Shown: positions 25,301 to 32,738 of the stretch, piece after piece
Numbering within the stretch: the stretch's first letter is position 1
How the letters are laid out: each line of letters begins with the position of its first letter
DNA from: an uncultured Clostridia bacterium
Lineage (GTDB): Bacteria; Bacillota; Clostridia; Christensenellales; Borkfalkiaceae
Assembly (NCBI GenBank): GCA_947625865.1
Contig: CANQQD010000017.1
Span: 1-32,767, forward strand
Direction of reading: 5' to 3'
DNA: 32,767 nucleotides
The notes under the pieces: model-generated
Told to the model about the DNA's origin: nothing
What the model saw: the letters and a program-made list of their open reading frames with translations, nothing else
The model's database searches: none
Position numbers and translations under genes: made by a program

Positions 25301-26719
25301 TTCACCGGGGTTGCCGAGCATGTAGTCGGACTGCTGTCCGTTGATGGAGGCTACCGACATGGCGCCGACAAAGGTCGAGGGGGAGCCCACCGTGCCCGAG
25401 TCGGGATTGGAGGCGAGGTTGGTGCCGAATTCGCTGCCCGCGCCCGCGCTGTATTCGTTGCCCGCGGCGGCTATCAGGCTGATGCCCTCGTCCTTTATGC
25501 TCTGATAGGTCTCTTTGAGCATATGCCCCTCTTCGTCGCCGTCTATATACACGCTGGAGAAGCCGCTGGTGGTGCCGAGGCTCATGTTGATTATATCTAC
25601 TCCCAGAGTCACGCAGTCGTCGAGCGCGGCGATTATGTCCTCGCTCGTCGCGCCGCCGATATCCTCGCTTTCGAGGTCGTCGGTGAACACCTTGCATATT
25701 ACAAGCTGGGCATTCGGCGCAACGCCGCTGAAACTCTCTTCGCCATCATCGTCGCCTATCACGTTGCCGTCCTTATCTATGTAGGTATCGGCGCTGCCCG
25801 CGACTATGCCCGCAACGTGCACGCCGTGCTGGGAATATGAAGGATATACGTCGGCGTCCTTGTCCGCATAGTCGTATGCAAAGGGCACCTTGTCGCTCAA
25901 ATATACGTCGTCGAGGGTGAGATTGGGGGATGTTTTGGTTGCCGAGAGCTCGCCGCCCGCTATCGCCTCCTCAATGTGCGCACGGTCAAAGCCGAGTTCT
26001 TCGGGTTGTTTTTCAAAGGCTACGTGTGTATAGTCGAGTCCCGTATCCAGAATCGCAACGGTGACGCCGCTGCCGTCGTAACCGTATTTTTCGATGATTT
26101 CGGTCGAATCGTAAATACCCGTGCCGTGAACGTTGCTGGGGTTGACCTGCGCGCCCTGATCGGCGAGGGCGGCGTACGTCTTGGATACGCCAACCATGCT
26201 CACGCCCGCCATGCCGCGGATCTTTTGGAACTGTCTGAGATTTACCTCTATTGCCACGGCGTTCAGAACGGTGGAATATCTGCCGACTTCCTTATAGTCG
26301 ACGCCCGCCGCGCCGAGGCTGGAAAGAAATGAATTCTGGGAATCCCTTATTTGCTTTAAAGCGCGCTTGCCGTCGCCGCTCTTCAGATATTCGGCGACCG
26401 TTTCGCCGGAGTCCTTGCTCTCTGTTACGGAGGGGACGTTGAGGCTGACTATCACCGTTTCGGTGGTGTTTGCGCCGCTTACGGTGCGTATCTCCTCATC
26501 CTCGCCGTAGTCGACGACCTGCTCGCTGAGGTTCTTTTTTACCACGTCGGACGTATCCAGCATGCCTGTTACATTTTGGAAGGATACGTTATCCACGCGT
26601 GAAGCGGTTGAAGCCGTCACTGGCTCATAAGCGTATGTTATGAGCTGGCTTGCGGTTAAAGTGGCTGCAAGCGTGAGTGAAAGCGCGGCTAATGTTATCT
26701 TTTTTGTTCTTGATTTCAT
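19301..26719 (-). CDS. Giant cell-surface subtilisin-family (S8) protease with BspA-like leucine-rich repeats
   Basis: This 2472-aa protease has a Sec signal peptide, a propeptide-like region (about 86-182), and an S8 catalytic domain with Asp225 (VAILDTG), His298 (SQHGVHVAG), oxyanion Asn421 (AAAGNE) and Ser671 (MSGTSMATPNLAG). A PA-type insertion (about 490-600) sits between the oxyanion Asn and the catalytic Ser, as in lactocepins and C5a peptidases. An Fn3-like region and a VDYDAPV segment (about 1083) follow, then two Big2-like domains (about 1255-1405), about 800 residues of LRR_5 repeats (about 1410-2205), a helical segment, another Ig-like segment, a Pro-rich linker and a final membrane helix (VWYVLIALSVVAVAAVAVS) ending KSKY. 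It lacks LPXTG. The start at 26719 has GAGGT 4 nt upstream and gives a proper signal peptide; an upstream in-frame extension would overlap the previous gene. It probably degrades extracellular protein to feed the Opp importer. Confidence 0.92.
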   Translation of the reverse strand: MKSRTKKITLAALSLTLAATLTASQLITYAYEPVTASTASRVDNVSFQNVTGMLDTSDVVKKNLSEQVVDYGEDEEIRTVSGANTTETVIVSLNVPSVTESKDSGETVAEYLKSGDGKRALKQIRDSQNSFLSSLGAAGVDYKEVGRYSTVLNAVAIEVNLRQFQKIRGMAGVSMVGVSKTYAALADQGAQVNPSNVHGTGIYDSTEIIEKYGYDGSGVTVAILDTGLDYTHVAFEKQPEELGFDRAHIEEAIAGGELSATKTSPNLTLDDVYLSDKVPFAYDYADKDADVYPSYSQHGVHVAGIVAGSADTYIDKDGNVIGDDDGEESFSGVAPNAQLVICKVFTDDLESEDIGGATSEDIIAALDDCVTLGVDIINMSLGTTSGFSSVYIDGDEEGHMLKETYQSIKDEGISLIAAAGNEYSAGAGSEFGTNLASNPDSGTVGSPSTFVGAMSVASINGQQSDYMLGNPGEDSDYGDYPLYYTESNDANAVPFNFADELLGDKQSGIFTYYVIPGTGAQGDYPSTVINALRNKKEGEKILVLVRRGTLDFQTKVENAHSLGADGIIVYDNVPGTIRMSLGEIEEEDRIPAVAINMDAGAMLTADPSNPGRLRSSGTIEINKSYKAGPFMNDYSSWGSSPDLQLKPDITSHGGEITSSVAGGYEQMSGTSMATPNLAGLMALVKDYLRGQNPGMQPKALTTLTNQIVMSSATLVYDEEKLPYSPRKQGAGLATLSNIFTTKAYLETHEGEDCGTEDNRPKIELGEDESKKGIYTFKFYLNNFGNAPLGFKLVPRFMTETIAADKLAVAEAAYMLDDNAAQFEVTGATRDGDVITVAAGGTATIGVTLTLSAAEKKYLDDNFANGMYVEGFISLESQTDGQCDLNLPFMGFYGDWDAAPLMDYNAYEIAAIEADTSLTEEEKPHESVFATQLYSTYYNGRYGVPMGGFAYVQDDTPGVEQVYVSEEHCSVSRYNIFNGATATDNYLTSTGIRSLYAGLLRNAELVDYNIYNDATGELIYSGSKYRIGKAIANGGSARPALVDLKLTPDELGLVDNGKYRIEFDFYRKEADKISGDIPYDNSFTSTFYVDYDAPVLEGSRIRYYDYEENDKPKQRVYLDLDIYDNHYPQAVLICYTDDEYTDVSEISEINLATEYVTPIYNPTRNGTTTVSVEITDFYEKYKNKMYVQIDDYALNHNVYTINFNTSNNNQASENFGFVLNNRVTVDRSASTPTYNLTIEKNELYRVELDCGTSNPSNYTWSTLGRSTVLVRNNEIFGVAPGAARVTVRGGGKTLTLNVTVVDSSREMARPSLSFGVMKNSNLGIEKPRGTVDVNAGQTFTLEVVSDPWYYPVDDLTFSWSSSNEEIATVDSGGTVTTLNKHGNATIIAETTLPNGSTVSAMVTLNVTEPFTVANTYLNKYHGSEETVIIPDDKNIMYIAEEAFEDNDTMKRVVIPRTVTQISERAFLNCTALEEIYFLYITDENSVPDKDLARVNLILADAFQGCTNLRLLDLTNVKVITVGANAFAGTGLEEVRHMEKIGIANDSAFRGCTSLKEADITGLHTAGRNVFAGCTGLQSVITDHYTALSEGMFYGCTGLESVEINAPRVSGSQSVFGFGGGAFQGCTGLTSVTFGGEKTWKNTVFRIDPYAFAGCTQLKNVSFGDYGVSYIGDYAFAGTAIENFTMPNGNPVLGESVFDGKNVNIDWSANGYTVSGSAVYDGKTLVLAPNTITSSFAIAAGTTEIAPYAFASSTLADGVVTVNIPASVEKIGEGAFAGLDIKSITIPSSITEIPAHAFRESGLTSVTIDGITSIGASAFANCVDLSDVTFRGSSLVSIGSNAFSGTGLTSVTLPESVRSMGDRVFANCRGLTEAHLSSLTSLGEYTFDGCSALASASFGKNATASGTYTFCPGVTGNMQTGVQTGRHSSLTSVDLGGLTELGEGMFWYCTELRSIDLKKVTKVGNGAFLRCTQLASVTGLGKLTSIGDGAFGLTALTGLTLTAAKTIGDEAFYNVAATSLSIPAAESIGDRAFYGIRINTLSIPASLKHYGGGAFANASLLQSVTVSTANRIFFAENNVLYEKITNANPDEVSYELCLYPGALRATENETYPAHYRIKDGTVTIRSMAFANVGNTYLATVTLPYSVKTIGDRAFYGAGITRYNFESIAAPVLLSEFWDLSSRNSASFTFDAFHTLYFRNFGREILDYIPDYAGTLTSTVTLAYPSNGTGYDNYTYSHFFGGKVSLGELMDDNTREFINLVDSFSISAVNALAGLDVTDATRARVEAFSESVKTAHRILNNTTSEVQLGMMTDGRVEKLYSVEAALKPVKSKFGISVKISSVSTDASSAHKSEYIDGEIFDMTGLVLRVVYDDYSVETVSDLSGVSISAAYTGPLHPFNTFIAGTYNGQYFRIPIVVKAAGTEEPSVPTEPVGPEAPAGGGSFNWNAVWYVLIALSVVAVAAVAVSTVIYVKSKY
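20095..22495 (-). repeat. BspA-type leucine-rich repeat (LRR_5) coding array
   Basis: The translated repeat unit is about 22-24 residues with a core of the form IGxxAFxxCxxLxxVxIPxSVxxI; recurrent blocks include AFLNCTAL, AFQGCTNL, AFAGCTQL and AFANCVDL. The array occupies about 800 residues of the protease C-terminal half. Such repeats mediate protein and host-surface binding in related proteins. Confidence 0.85.
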
Positions 26720-26723
26720 ATTT

Positions 26724-26728
26724 ACCTC
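26724..26728 (-). promoter_or_regulatory. Ribosome binding site fixing the protease start
   Basis: GAGGT on the minus strand is 4 nt before ATG 26719. The preceding gene stops at 26742, so a longer version of the protease would overlap it by more than 100 nt and would bury the signal peptide behind 53 residues of unrelated, Arg-rich sequence. Confidence 0.8.
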
Positions 26729-26741
26729 AATTATTGCGGGC

Positions 26742-29700
26742 TTAGTCTTTTGCTGTAAGAGTAAGCGTCCACTCCTCTTTGTTTGCGCTGCTTTGGTCGA
26801 GGACCGCGGTGTATTCGTCGCCGTCCGCAGTTGTGAACGTGAACACAGCCCTGCCGCCCTCCTTGCTCTCCAGCACATAGCTGTAGTTCACTGCCGATTC
26901 ATCGGTGCTGGTGGTGAGCCTTATGACTCTGCCCGCGCCGTCGAACAGATAGGTAGCCGTTTCGGAAACGGAATCCTTGGGGTTGACTGCAAAGAATTCG
27001 TCCGGTTCGGACATCTTCACCGTCCAGTCGGAGGAATTGTTTGCCGACTGGTCGAGGGTGACGGTATAAATCTTGTCAGCCCCGTCCGTGAAGCGGAGTA
27101 TGTGCCTGTTGGTCATGTTGTCGGCAAGGATCACATAGTACGCGAAATTATCCGTAGTGCCGTCTGCGTTGTGGCGGGTCACCGAACCGACGCCGTTAAA
27201 TTCATAGCTTACGTTTGCCGTATCCCTATCCTTTATGGTGGCGCCGTAGAGCGAGTCGGGATAGAGGATAGCATAGTAGCTGTCGCCGTCGTGCACATAG
27301 TACAGGGCGGTGTAGTCGACCTCGGAATCCTTTTCCCACTCCACCATTACATATCTGCTATAGCCGGATGTGATACGCACGTTGCCGATGGCGTCGAGCG
27401 TGTAGCTGTACGCCGCCGACACGGCGCCGCGCGCGTCGTAGAGGACTGCCGTGCCGTTGCTGAAGAGCGAGGACGAAAGTCCGTCGAATACGAGCTTTTC
27501 GCCCGTATCGGCTTTGATTGCCGCATTATAGATCATATATTCGTTTCCGTAATATTTATCCTTGCGGTTCTCGCCGACGCATACGGAGTTACGGGAGCCG
27601 TTTATGCTGTTGTCGGGACCTACGGAGAGCTCGGTTATGCTCTGCGAGGTGAGCGCGTTTATATAGTATGTTCTGTTTTCAAACGGGAAGCTCATGTAGC
27701 CGCCCTCTTCGTTATAGGTGAAATCGACGGGGGTCGCCGCAGCGTCGCCATAGAATTTATATCTGCCCGAAGCCGAGCCGTCGGCATATATCTTGCCAAT
27801 CTCGAGCTCGCCCATCTCGCCGCCGACTATCCACTTGCCCGTGAAGGGCGTGGAGAGCGTAAGCTCTACGGGATCTCCGTTCGTTGCCGTAAATTGATAT
27901 ATCTGCTTGCCCGCAGCGTCTGTTGCGGGGGCTATTCTGCCGTCGGGATATAAAGCCGCCTCGGTGGATACAAGGCGTATCTCATTGTTTTCTATATAAT
28001 AAGTATATCTGCGCAAGCTCTCCAAATCTCCCTTGGAAGCCGTGACCGTGCCGCCCTTCTCCAGCATGCCCCTGCCGTCGAAGGAATATACATAGCCCTC
28101 TCCGTCGACAAGCGGACGGGAATACCATATGTCGCGCTGCTGAAGAATGATGGGCTCGGACGTTGCCCGCGACGATTGGGACGCGGTGACGGTTATTTGG
28201 TTTGCCGCGTAGTCGTATCTGAATGTATAGGCAACGCCCCTGTAGCTGAACGAGCCCTGCATAGAACTGTAGTCCAGGCTGTACTTGCCCGCACTTGCGG
28301 TGCCGACATATACGGTGCCGTTTACGGCGAGAGCACCGAGAGCGCTGTCGCCCGCGAGATCATAGAAGCCCCTGCCGTTGAACTGGACAGTGCCGAGAAC
28401 GTCGTCGTTGCTTATCCAGAGTCCCTTTATGCCGTCGTATGCCGTAAGACGGGCTGCGGAGCCGTTTAAAGTGCCCTGAAGCAGATATCTTTCACTGTCG
28501 AATGTGAGCTCGGCAAAATTTTCGGACTGGTTGTAGACGCTTATGGTGTACTCCCCGTCCCCGCTTGCCCTTGTTGCGGTGTAGGTGAGGTCTACTTCCT
28601 CGCCCGTTGCCACATACAGAGCCTTGGCTTCGCCGAGACCGCTCTCGCTGTTTATTCCGTTTAAAGTAAGGTTTATGGTTACCGCCGAGGAGGTGGGGCC
28701 TTCGGGCTTCTGGCTGTAGTACCATTCGCCGACAAAGCTGCCGCCCCTGTACAGCGTTTGGGAAACGCCGTTTTCGGTTATCGTGATAATGCCGTCCTTT
28801 ATTTCCGCAGTAAAATCGCCCGCGTCAAGCTTGCCGTTTGCAACCGTGTAGCTGCCGGTCGCGCCGCCGCCTACGCCGCTCTTTTTCCACGTGCCCTCGC
28901 CCGCCGCGGACTTGCCGTTGAAGGTGTAGGTCACATTATAGGCAAAGGGTGTTTCCCATGCGCCCGTAAAGCCGTCGTACGCCATTACCTGCGCCCTGTC
29001 GATCGCAGTCACATAGCCGTCGCCGTTGACCTCTGCGGTTATTTCGCTGTTGCCTATTGTTATAGTGAGAACATCGGAAGCATACGTGAACGTAAATTCG
29101 TCGGCATCGCCGTTTGTTTTGCGCACGCCCGTGCCGTTGCCGTAGAAGGCATATTCCGTGCCGTCTGCGCCGTTATAATAGTCGATATATTTGAAGTTTT
29201 CTATGGCTTTGAGCCCGTTCAGCGGGGCGTTACCCGCGAACAGCCTGAAGAACTCGCCCGTCTGGGCTATCTGCTCCGTCTGCGTGGGCACGCCGAACAT
29301 ATCGGTGCCCTCAACCATCGTGATCTCCACCTCGGAAACATAGCCGCCCGTTATGGAGATCCTGCCGTTTTCAACCGTTGCGCCGAAGTTGTAGAGAGAG
29401 CTGAGATAGTATTCCTTCTCGCGTGCGCCTATCTCCATTTCATCGAATACGGTGGAGAGATCGCCGAGCGCGCTGCCTAAAATTACTATCGTTTCGCCGT
29501 CGTAGGTGTAGGTGGCGTTCTGGCTGAGCGCGCCGTTGATATAAGTTACGGCGCCGTCGGGCGCGAACTTGAGCCTTGCGCCGATATCGGGGCTTTCGCC
29601 GAGATAATAGGTGCCGGCGACCTCGTTATAGTCCTTATATCCAATATATATTGTCATATTGCCGGTGGGCACGAATGAAGCGGGCACTCTTTCCTTCAGC

Positions 29701-31961
29701 TGCCCGTCGAAGAAATATCCGTAGGCACGGTTGCCGCTATTTCCCTCGGGATATTCCTTTATCCTGCCCGTCATATACCATCTCGACATGCTCATATAGC
29801 TGTCGTTCACCTCTAATGCCGCGGGAACCGTGCCGAAGCCGTCCGCAGCGGAGAAGGTTATGGTGAAATGCTTGGATGTTTCGCCCCTGGTGAACGTGGG
29901 CGCGCCGTTTGCAAACGTCCAGTCCTCCGCATCCCAGTGCATGGTGTTGCGGATAAAGCTTTCGGTTACTTCCGAAGCCCTTACGCCCTTGCTGCCGGAT
30001 ATCGTTACGGGATATGCGTGCGCGTCCTGCAGGCTGTCGCCCTTGTCGCTGTTGCCGACGACGGCGTCCGCATGGCTATATGCGCTGCCCGACATTGCGG
30101 AATAGGCATAATGGCTGCCCGTTGAGAATGAATTGTAGACAACGGTGTTGAAGCCCGCATATCCGACTATGCCGCCCGCGTTTGCGCTGAGCAAGCCCTC
30201 GGGATAGGTGACGCCGGGGTTTATGGGGAAGGGGCTGCTTGCCGTTACGTCGCCCGTGCTGTAGCAATTTATTATGGACGCGCCGGGAGCCATATAGCCC
30301 ACGACGCCGCCCGCGTTGACGCCGCCCTCTATGTTGCCCGTAGAGTAGCTGTTGAGAATATAGGAGGAAAGATTTTCCTCACCGACTCCGAGCAAGCCCG
30401 TTATGCCGCCCGCCGCGTACACGTAATCGGTGGCGGAGCCCGCATAAATGTCTACGTCAGCGGAGCACGAGGATATGCTCGAGAAATAGCTTATGGTGCC
30501 GGACGTGGAATAAGCCGAAAGCTGTACGCCGATAAGTCCGCCGGCATAGGAGCCGTACATCGTGCTGCCCGTAACGTTTATAGTACTGTTTGTAACGGTG
30601 CACCCGCTGACGGTTGCGCCGTAGCTCTGCCCTATGAGCGTGCCCACATGAACCTCGGGCACGGAGCTGAGCGAGGGCATGCTGTCGTATCTGGAAACGT
30701 CGACGCTTACCGTCGCGTTGTCTATGTTAAGGTTGTAGATCGCGGGGGAATATCTGTCCGTCGAGGTGGCTATTCCGAAGAGCCCCACGTTGGTGAGGTA
30801 GAGCTGGCTGAACTCCTCCTGCTCTATCCACATGTCGTTTATGAAGAAGTTGGATATTGTGTGCCCGTTGCCGTTGAAGTTGCCGGCAAATATGGCGTAT
30901 CCGTTGCCGTTGTCGTTGCCGTCGCCTATTACGTATGCCTGCTCGCCTTCGAAATCAATATCGTTTACAAGCTCATAATAGCCTGCGAAAAATCTGCCGT
31001 CGGTGTAGAAGCCTTGGTTTATCAGCATCGACATCTGGTATAGGTCGATGGGTTTGGATATACGGAAGGGGTTGTTTATGGTGCCTGCGCCGCCGTCCGC
31101 CCTCTCTACAAATGAGGTCTCCTCAACGAGGTTGCGAACCTGTATGGAGGTGTCGTCGGTGAGTTCAAAGGTATAGTAGCCGTCCGTACCGGGGGTGAGC
31201 ACGGTGCCGTTGGCAAGCACGTCGAAGCCGCTGTTGACATGGTAGACGCTTATTTTCACCTTGAACTTCAGCTCGTCGCCCGCAACGGTAGCTATCTCTT
31301 CGTCTGTTTGAATATACTGCCCTTGCTCGTCCGTATATCTTACGCGGGTGTCGCCGGAAACATAGGTGAGCGTGACGTTCTTAACGAGCCCGTCCACGCT
31401 TATCGTTACGGGGGAGTCCATGGTAAAGGTATAAACTCCGTTCGTATCGGGGGTGAGCGCTTCGCTGTTGGCATAGACCACAGCCGTGCCCGAATAGTTT
31501 TCGCTCCTCGTTATGGAGAACGAGACCTGAGTGCCCATTTTTACAAGCATGCCGCTCTTCAAGCCCTCGGTGAGAATACGGTAGGATATACCGGGCGTGG
31601 ACGCGAACACGAGCTTGTTGTATTCCGAGCCCTGAGCCATAAGTCCGTCCACACGGACGGTCGTGTCCCCGTTCATTACGAAGGAGTACTTACCGTCCTT
31701 CTCCTCGAGCACCTCGTCGTTGGCATATACGACGGGAGTCTGGTCCCTGGCGTCCTCGGCAAGGGTGAGACTGAAGGTGACGGTAGTGCCCTCCAGCACC
31801 TCGTAGCCGCTGGGAATGTCGCAGACGTAGGTCACGCCGTTGGTCTTTTTGAACACCAGCGTGTAGTATGTTCCGTCGGGACTGCCTCCGCTGCATGCCG
31901 CAGCCGCGCCGAGGCAGGCTAACAGGAGTACTGACAGTATCGCTAACAAAAATTTTTTCAT
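26742..31961 (-). CDS. Very large repeat-rich surface lipoprotein, first gene of the operon
   Basis: This 1739-aa protein has a lipoprotein signal peptide ending at Cys23. Three tandem beta domains of about 75 residues (33-107, 115-192, 196-278) each end in a YSF/YTF strand followed by VDGL or VRNL. A segment starting GGAGTINNPFRIS (290 on) leads into GLUG-like turns (FNGNGHTISNFFIND, NVGLFGI) and probably a right-handed beta-helix to about residue 690. The rest consists of repeated beta units of the YSFDGRG / GTVTASKGD type, and the last about 180 residues are two near copies of a unit ending in YTVTLDQSANNSSDWT and YTAVLDQSSANKEEWT. AAGGAAG is 5 nt before the ATG. No enzymatic motif is visible. 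Binding of macromolecules at the cell surface for the protease encoded 22 nt downstream is plausible but unproven. Confidence 0.82.
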   Translation of the reverse strand: MKKFLLAILSVLLLACLGAAAACSGGSPDGTYYTLVFKKTNGVTYVCDIPSGYEVLEGTTVTFSLTLAEDARDQTPVVYANDEVLEEKDGKYSFVMNGDTTVRVDGLMAQGSEYNKLVFASTPGISYRILTEGLKSGMLVKMGTQVSFSITRSENYSGTAVVYANSEALTPDTNGVYTFTMDSPVTISVDGLVKNVTLTYVSGDTRVRYTDEQGQYIQTDEEIATVAGDELKFKVKISVYHVNSGFDVLANGTVLTPGTDGYYTFELTDDTSIQVRNLVEETSFVERADGGAGTINNPFRISKPIDLYQMSMLINQGFYTDGRFFAGYYELVNDIDFEGEQAYVIGDGNDNGNGYAIFAGNFNGNGHTISNFFINDMWIEQEEFSQLYLTNVGLFGIATSTDRYSPAIYNLNIDNATVSVDVSRYDSMPSLSSVPEVHVGTLIGQSYGATVSGCTVTNSTINVTGSTMYGSYAGGLIGVQLSAYSTSGTISYFSSISSCSADVDIYAGSATDYVYAAGGITGLLGVGEENLSSYILNSYSTGNIEGGVNAGGVVGYMAPGASIINCYSTGDVTASSPFPINPGVTYPEGLLSANAGGIVGYAGFNTVVYNSFSTGSHYAYSAMSGSAYSHADAVVGNSDKGDSLQDAHAYPVTISGSKGVRASEVTESFIRNTMHWDAEDWTFANGAPTFTRGETSKHFTITFSAADGFGTVPAALEVNDSYMSMSRWYMTGRIKEYPEGNSGNRAYGYFFDGQLKERVPASFVPTGNMTIYIGYKDYNEVAGTYYLGESPDIGARLKFAPDGAVTYINGALSQNATYTYDGETIVILGSALGDLSTVFDEMEIGAREKEYYLSSLYNFGATVENGRISITGGYVSEVEITMVEGTDMFGVPTQTEQIAQTGEFFRLFAGNAPLNGLKAIENFKYIDYYNGADGTEYAFYGNGTGVRKTNGDADEFTFTYASDVLTITIGNSEITAEVNGDGYVTAIDRAQVMAYDGFTGAWETPFAYNVTYTFNGKSAAGEGTWKKSGVGGGATGSYTVANGKLDAGDFTAEIKDGIITITENGVSQTLYRGGSFVGEWYYSQKPEGPTSSAVTINLTLNGINSESGLGEAKALYVATGEEVDLTYTATRASGDGEYTISVYNQSENFAELTFDSERYLLQGTLNGSAARLTAYDGIKGLWISNDDVLGTVQFNGRGFYDLAGDSALGALAVNGTVYVGTASAGKYSLDYSSMQGSFSYRGVAYTFRYDYAANQITVTASQSSRATSEPIILQQRDIWYSRPLVDGEGYVYSFDGRGMLEKGGTVTASKGDLESLRRYTYYIENNEIRLVSTEAALYPDGRIAPATDAAGKQIYQFTATNGDPVELTLSTPFTGKWIVGGEMGELEIGKIYADGSASGRYKFYGDAAATPVDFTYNEEGGYMSFPFENRTYYINALTSQSITELSVGPDNSINGSRNSVCVGENRKDKYYGNEYMIYNAAIKADTGEKLVFDGLSSSLFSNGTAVLYDARGAVSAAYSYTLDAIGNVRITSGYSRYVMVEWEKDSEVDYTALYYVHDGDSYYAILYPDSLYGATIKDRDTANVSYEFNGVGSVTRHNADGTTDNFAYYVILADNMTNRHILRFTDGADKIYTVTLDQSANNSSDWTVKMSEPDEFFAVNPKDSVSETATYLFDGAGRVIRLTTSTDESAVNYSYVLESKEGGRAVFTFTTADGDEYTAVLDQSSANKEEWTLTLTAKD

Positions 31962-31986
31962 GACAACTTCCTTTTCTTACATGTGC

Positions 31987-32020
31987 GCAGGCGCGTTTGC
32001 TCTTTTCCGGCGCCGCCTGC
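31987..32020 (-). promoter_or_regulatory. Leader hairpin upstream of the first operon gene
   Basis: GCAGGCG and CGCCTGC (31987-31993 and 32014-32020) can pair around a 20-nt loop in the putative 5' leader, 25 nt from the start codon. The GC-rich stem contrasts with the surrounding DNA. It could stabilise the long mRNA or modulate translation; there is no riboswitch pattern I recognise. Confidence 0.35.
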
Positions 32021-32048
32021 TATTTGTGTGCGGGCGCGCAATTTCTTC

Positions 32049-32083
32049 ATTATATAATACACTTTAAAAAGAAACTGCCGCAA
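32049..32083 (-). promoter_or_regulatory. Candidate promoter of the minus-strand operon
   Basis: On the minus strand TTGCGG (32083-32078) and TATTAT (32059-32054) are spaced by 18 bp, with an overlapping perfect TATAAT at 32054-32049. The layout resembles the TTGCGC/TATTAT candidate in front of the 1032 gene. Transcription would start near 32042, leaving a leader of about 80 nt. Assignment is by consensus only. Confidence 0.45.
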
Positions 32084-32407
32084 ATATTGCGCCCATTTTC
32101 ATTATTACTAAGTCATTATACAATGTTACGGATAAAAATTCAAGTATTTTATATGCCTTTGCAATATTTTTCTGTCATTGTTTTTTATGCAATTATATCC
32201 AATGAACAAATTTTTTATTATATATATTGTATTATTCGGGTTCGGGGCTGCCCGTCCGCATTATTATTTTGCCGCAAATCGCGTAAAAACGTGCGTTTTG
32301 CGACATTTTGACCGCAAAAAATGTATAATTGAATAAATAAAAGAATTTTTTATGCAAATCAAAAAGGCGGATGGAGGGATTTTGCCGTTTCCGCAAGCGG
32401 AGCCTCG

Positions 32408-32427
32408 GCAAAGCGTCGTCGCTTTGC
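32408..32427. repeat. 8-bp hairpin GCAAAGCG / CGCTTTGC
   Basis: A perfect 8-bp stem with the loop TCGT. It is followed by an imperfect CCTCG...CGAGG pairing up to about base 32447. Confidence 0.6.
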
Positions 32428-32471
32428 TCCTCGCGTGCACCACGAGGGTTCTTCATTATCTCCAACATAAC

Positions 32472-32507
32472 AAATTCCCGCGCCGACAACAGTCGGCGCG
32501 GGAATTT
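32472..32507. repeat. Perfect 16-bp hairpin
   Basis: AAATTCCCGCGCCGAC (32472-32487) and its exact complement (32492-32507) flank the loop AACA. It ends in TTT on the plus strand and begins with AAA, so it could terminate transcription weakly in either direction. Confidence 0.85.
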
Positions 32508-32548
32508 GGCGCGGATGGAGGGATTTGCGCCTTGAGCGGCGCGCACGG

Positions 32549-32575
32549 TTGACAGCCCAAGCCGAGGGCTGTCAA
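32549..32575. repeat. 10-bp hairpin TTGACAGCCC / GGGCTGTCAA
   Basis: A perfect stem with a 7-nt loop (AAGCCGA). It directly abuts the next hairpin. Confidence 0.8.
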
Positions 32576-32597
32576 GTCGGCGGTAGAGTCCGCCGAC
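32576..32597. repeat. 8-bp hairpin GTCGGCGG / CCGCCGAC
   Basis: A perfect stem with loop TAGAGT, contiguous with the preceding hairpin. A further small hairpin GAAAAAC-AGA-GTTTTTC lies 4 nt away at 32602-32618. Confidence 0.8.
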
Positions 32598-32653
32598 CTG
32601 CGAAAAACAGAGTTTTTCTTGCCTCCCCTCAAATCCCTCATAATGCGAAAAAT

Positions 32654-32692
32654 CAAAACAAGCGGGGCGCAAAAAGTGCCCCGCTTGTTTTG
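32654..32692. repeat. 15-bp hairpin CAAAACAAGCGGGGC
   Basis: CAAAACAAGCGGGGC (32654-32668) pairs perfectly with 32678-32692 around the loop GCAAAAAGT. Both flanks end in an A4/T4 tract, so it has the form of a bidirectional terminator. Confidence 0.8.
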
Positions 32693-32702
32693 GCGCGCCA
32701 AG

Positions 32703-32738
32703 TGGGACGTAAGTTGAACATAACTTGCGTCCCATTTT
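32703..32738 (+). terminator. Terminator-like hairpin at the end of the repeat cluster
   Basis: TGGGACGTAAGTT (32703-32715) pairs with AACTTGCGTCCCA (32722-32734), with one G-T wobble and a 6-nt loop, and is followed by TTTT. No plus-strand gene precedes it in the window, so it may be part of the repeat cluster. A further stem AGGGC/GCCCT (32752-32767) runs into the window edge. Confidence 0.5.

Larger units (their letters stand above)
31962..32365. other. AT-rich intergenic region with the operon promoter
   Basis: No credible gene lies here. The segment holds the untranslated leader and the candidate promoter of the minus-strand operon, followed by about 250 bp of very AT-rich DNA containing only short spurious frames. 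A divergent promoter is possible, but nothing downstream on the plus strand looks coding. Confidence 0.65.

Noticed and set aside
26720-26878. 53-codon N-terminal extension of the protease
   Set aside because: It overlaps the previous gene, is Arg-rich, and would hide the signal peptide. The ATG at 26719 has its own GAGGT.
26640-27953. Plus-strand open frame of 437 codons
   Set aside because: It is antisense to the 1739-aa lipoprotein gene and the start of the protease gene. The translation has no signal peptide, domain or ribosome site.
31962-32365. Possible tRNA or riboswitch in the long intergenic region
   Set aside because: No cloverleaf, T-loop GGTTCAA-type sequence or conserved riboswitch core was seen; only a simple leader hairpin.
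32232-32735. Minus-strand open frame of 167 codons, and smaller plus-strand frames in the same place
   Set aside because: The frame runs through several perfect palindromes and a direct repeat and lacks a ribosome binding site; its product is low-complexity and Arg-rich. This is better read as repeat DNA.
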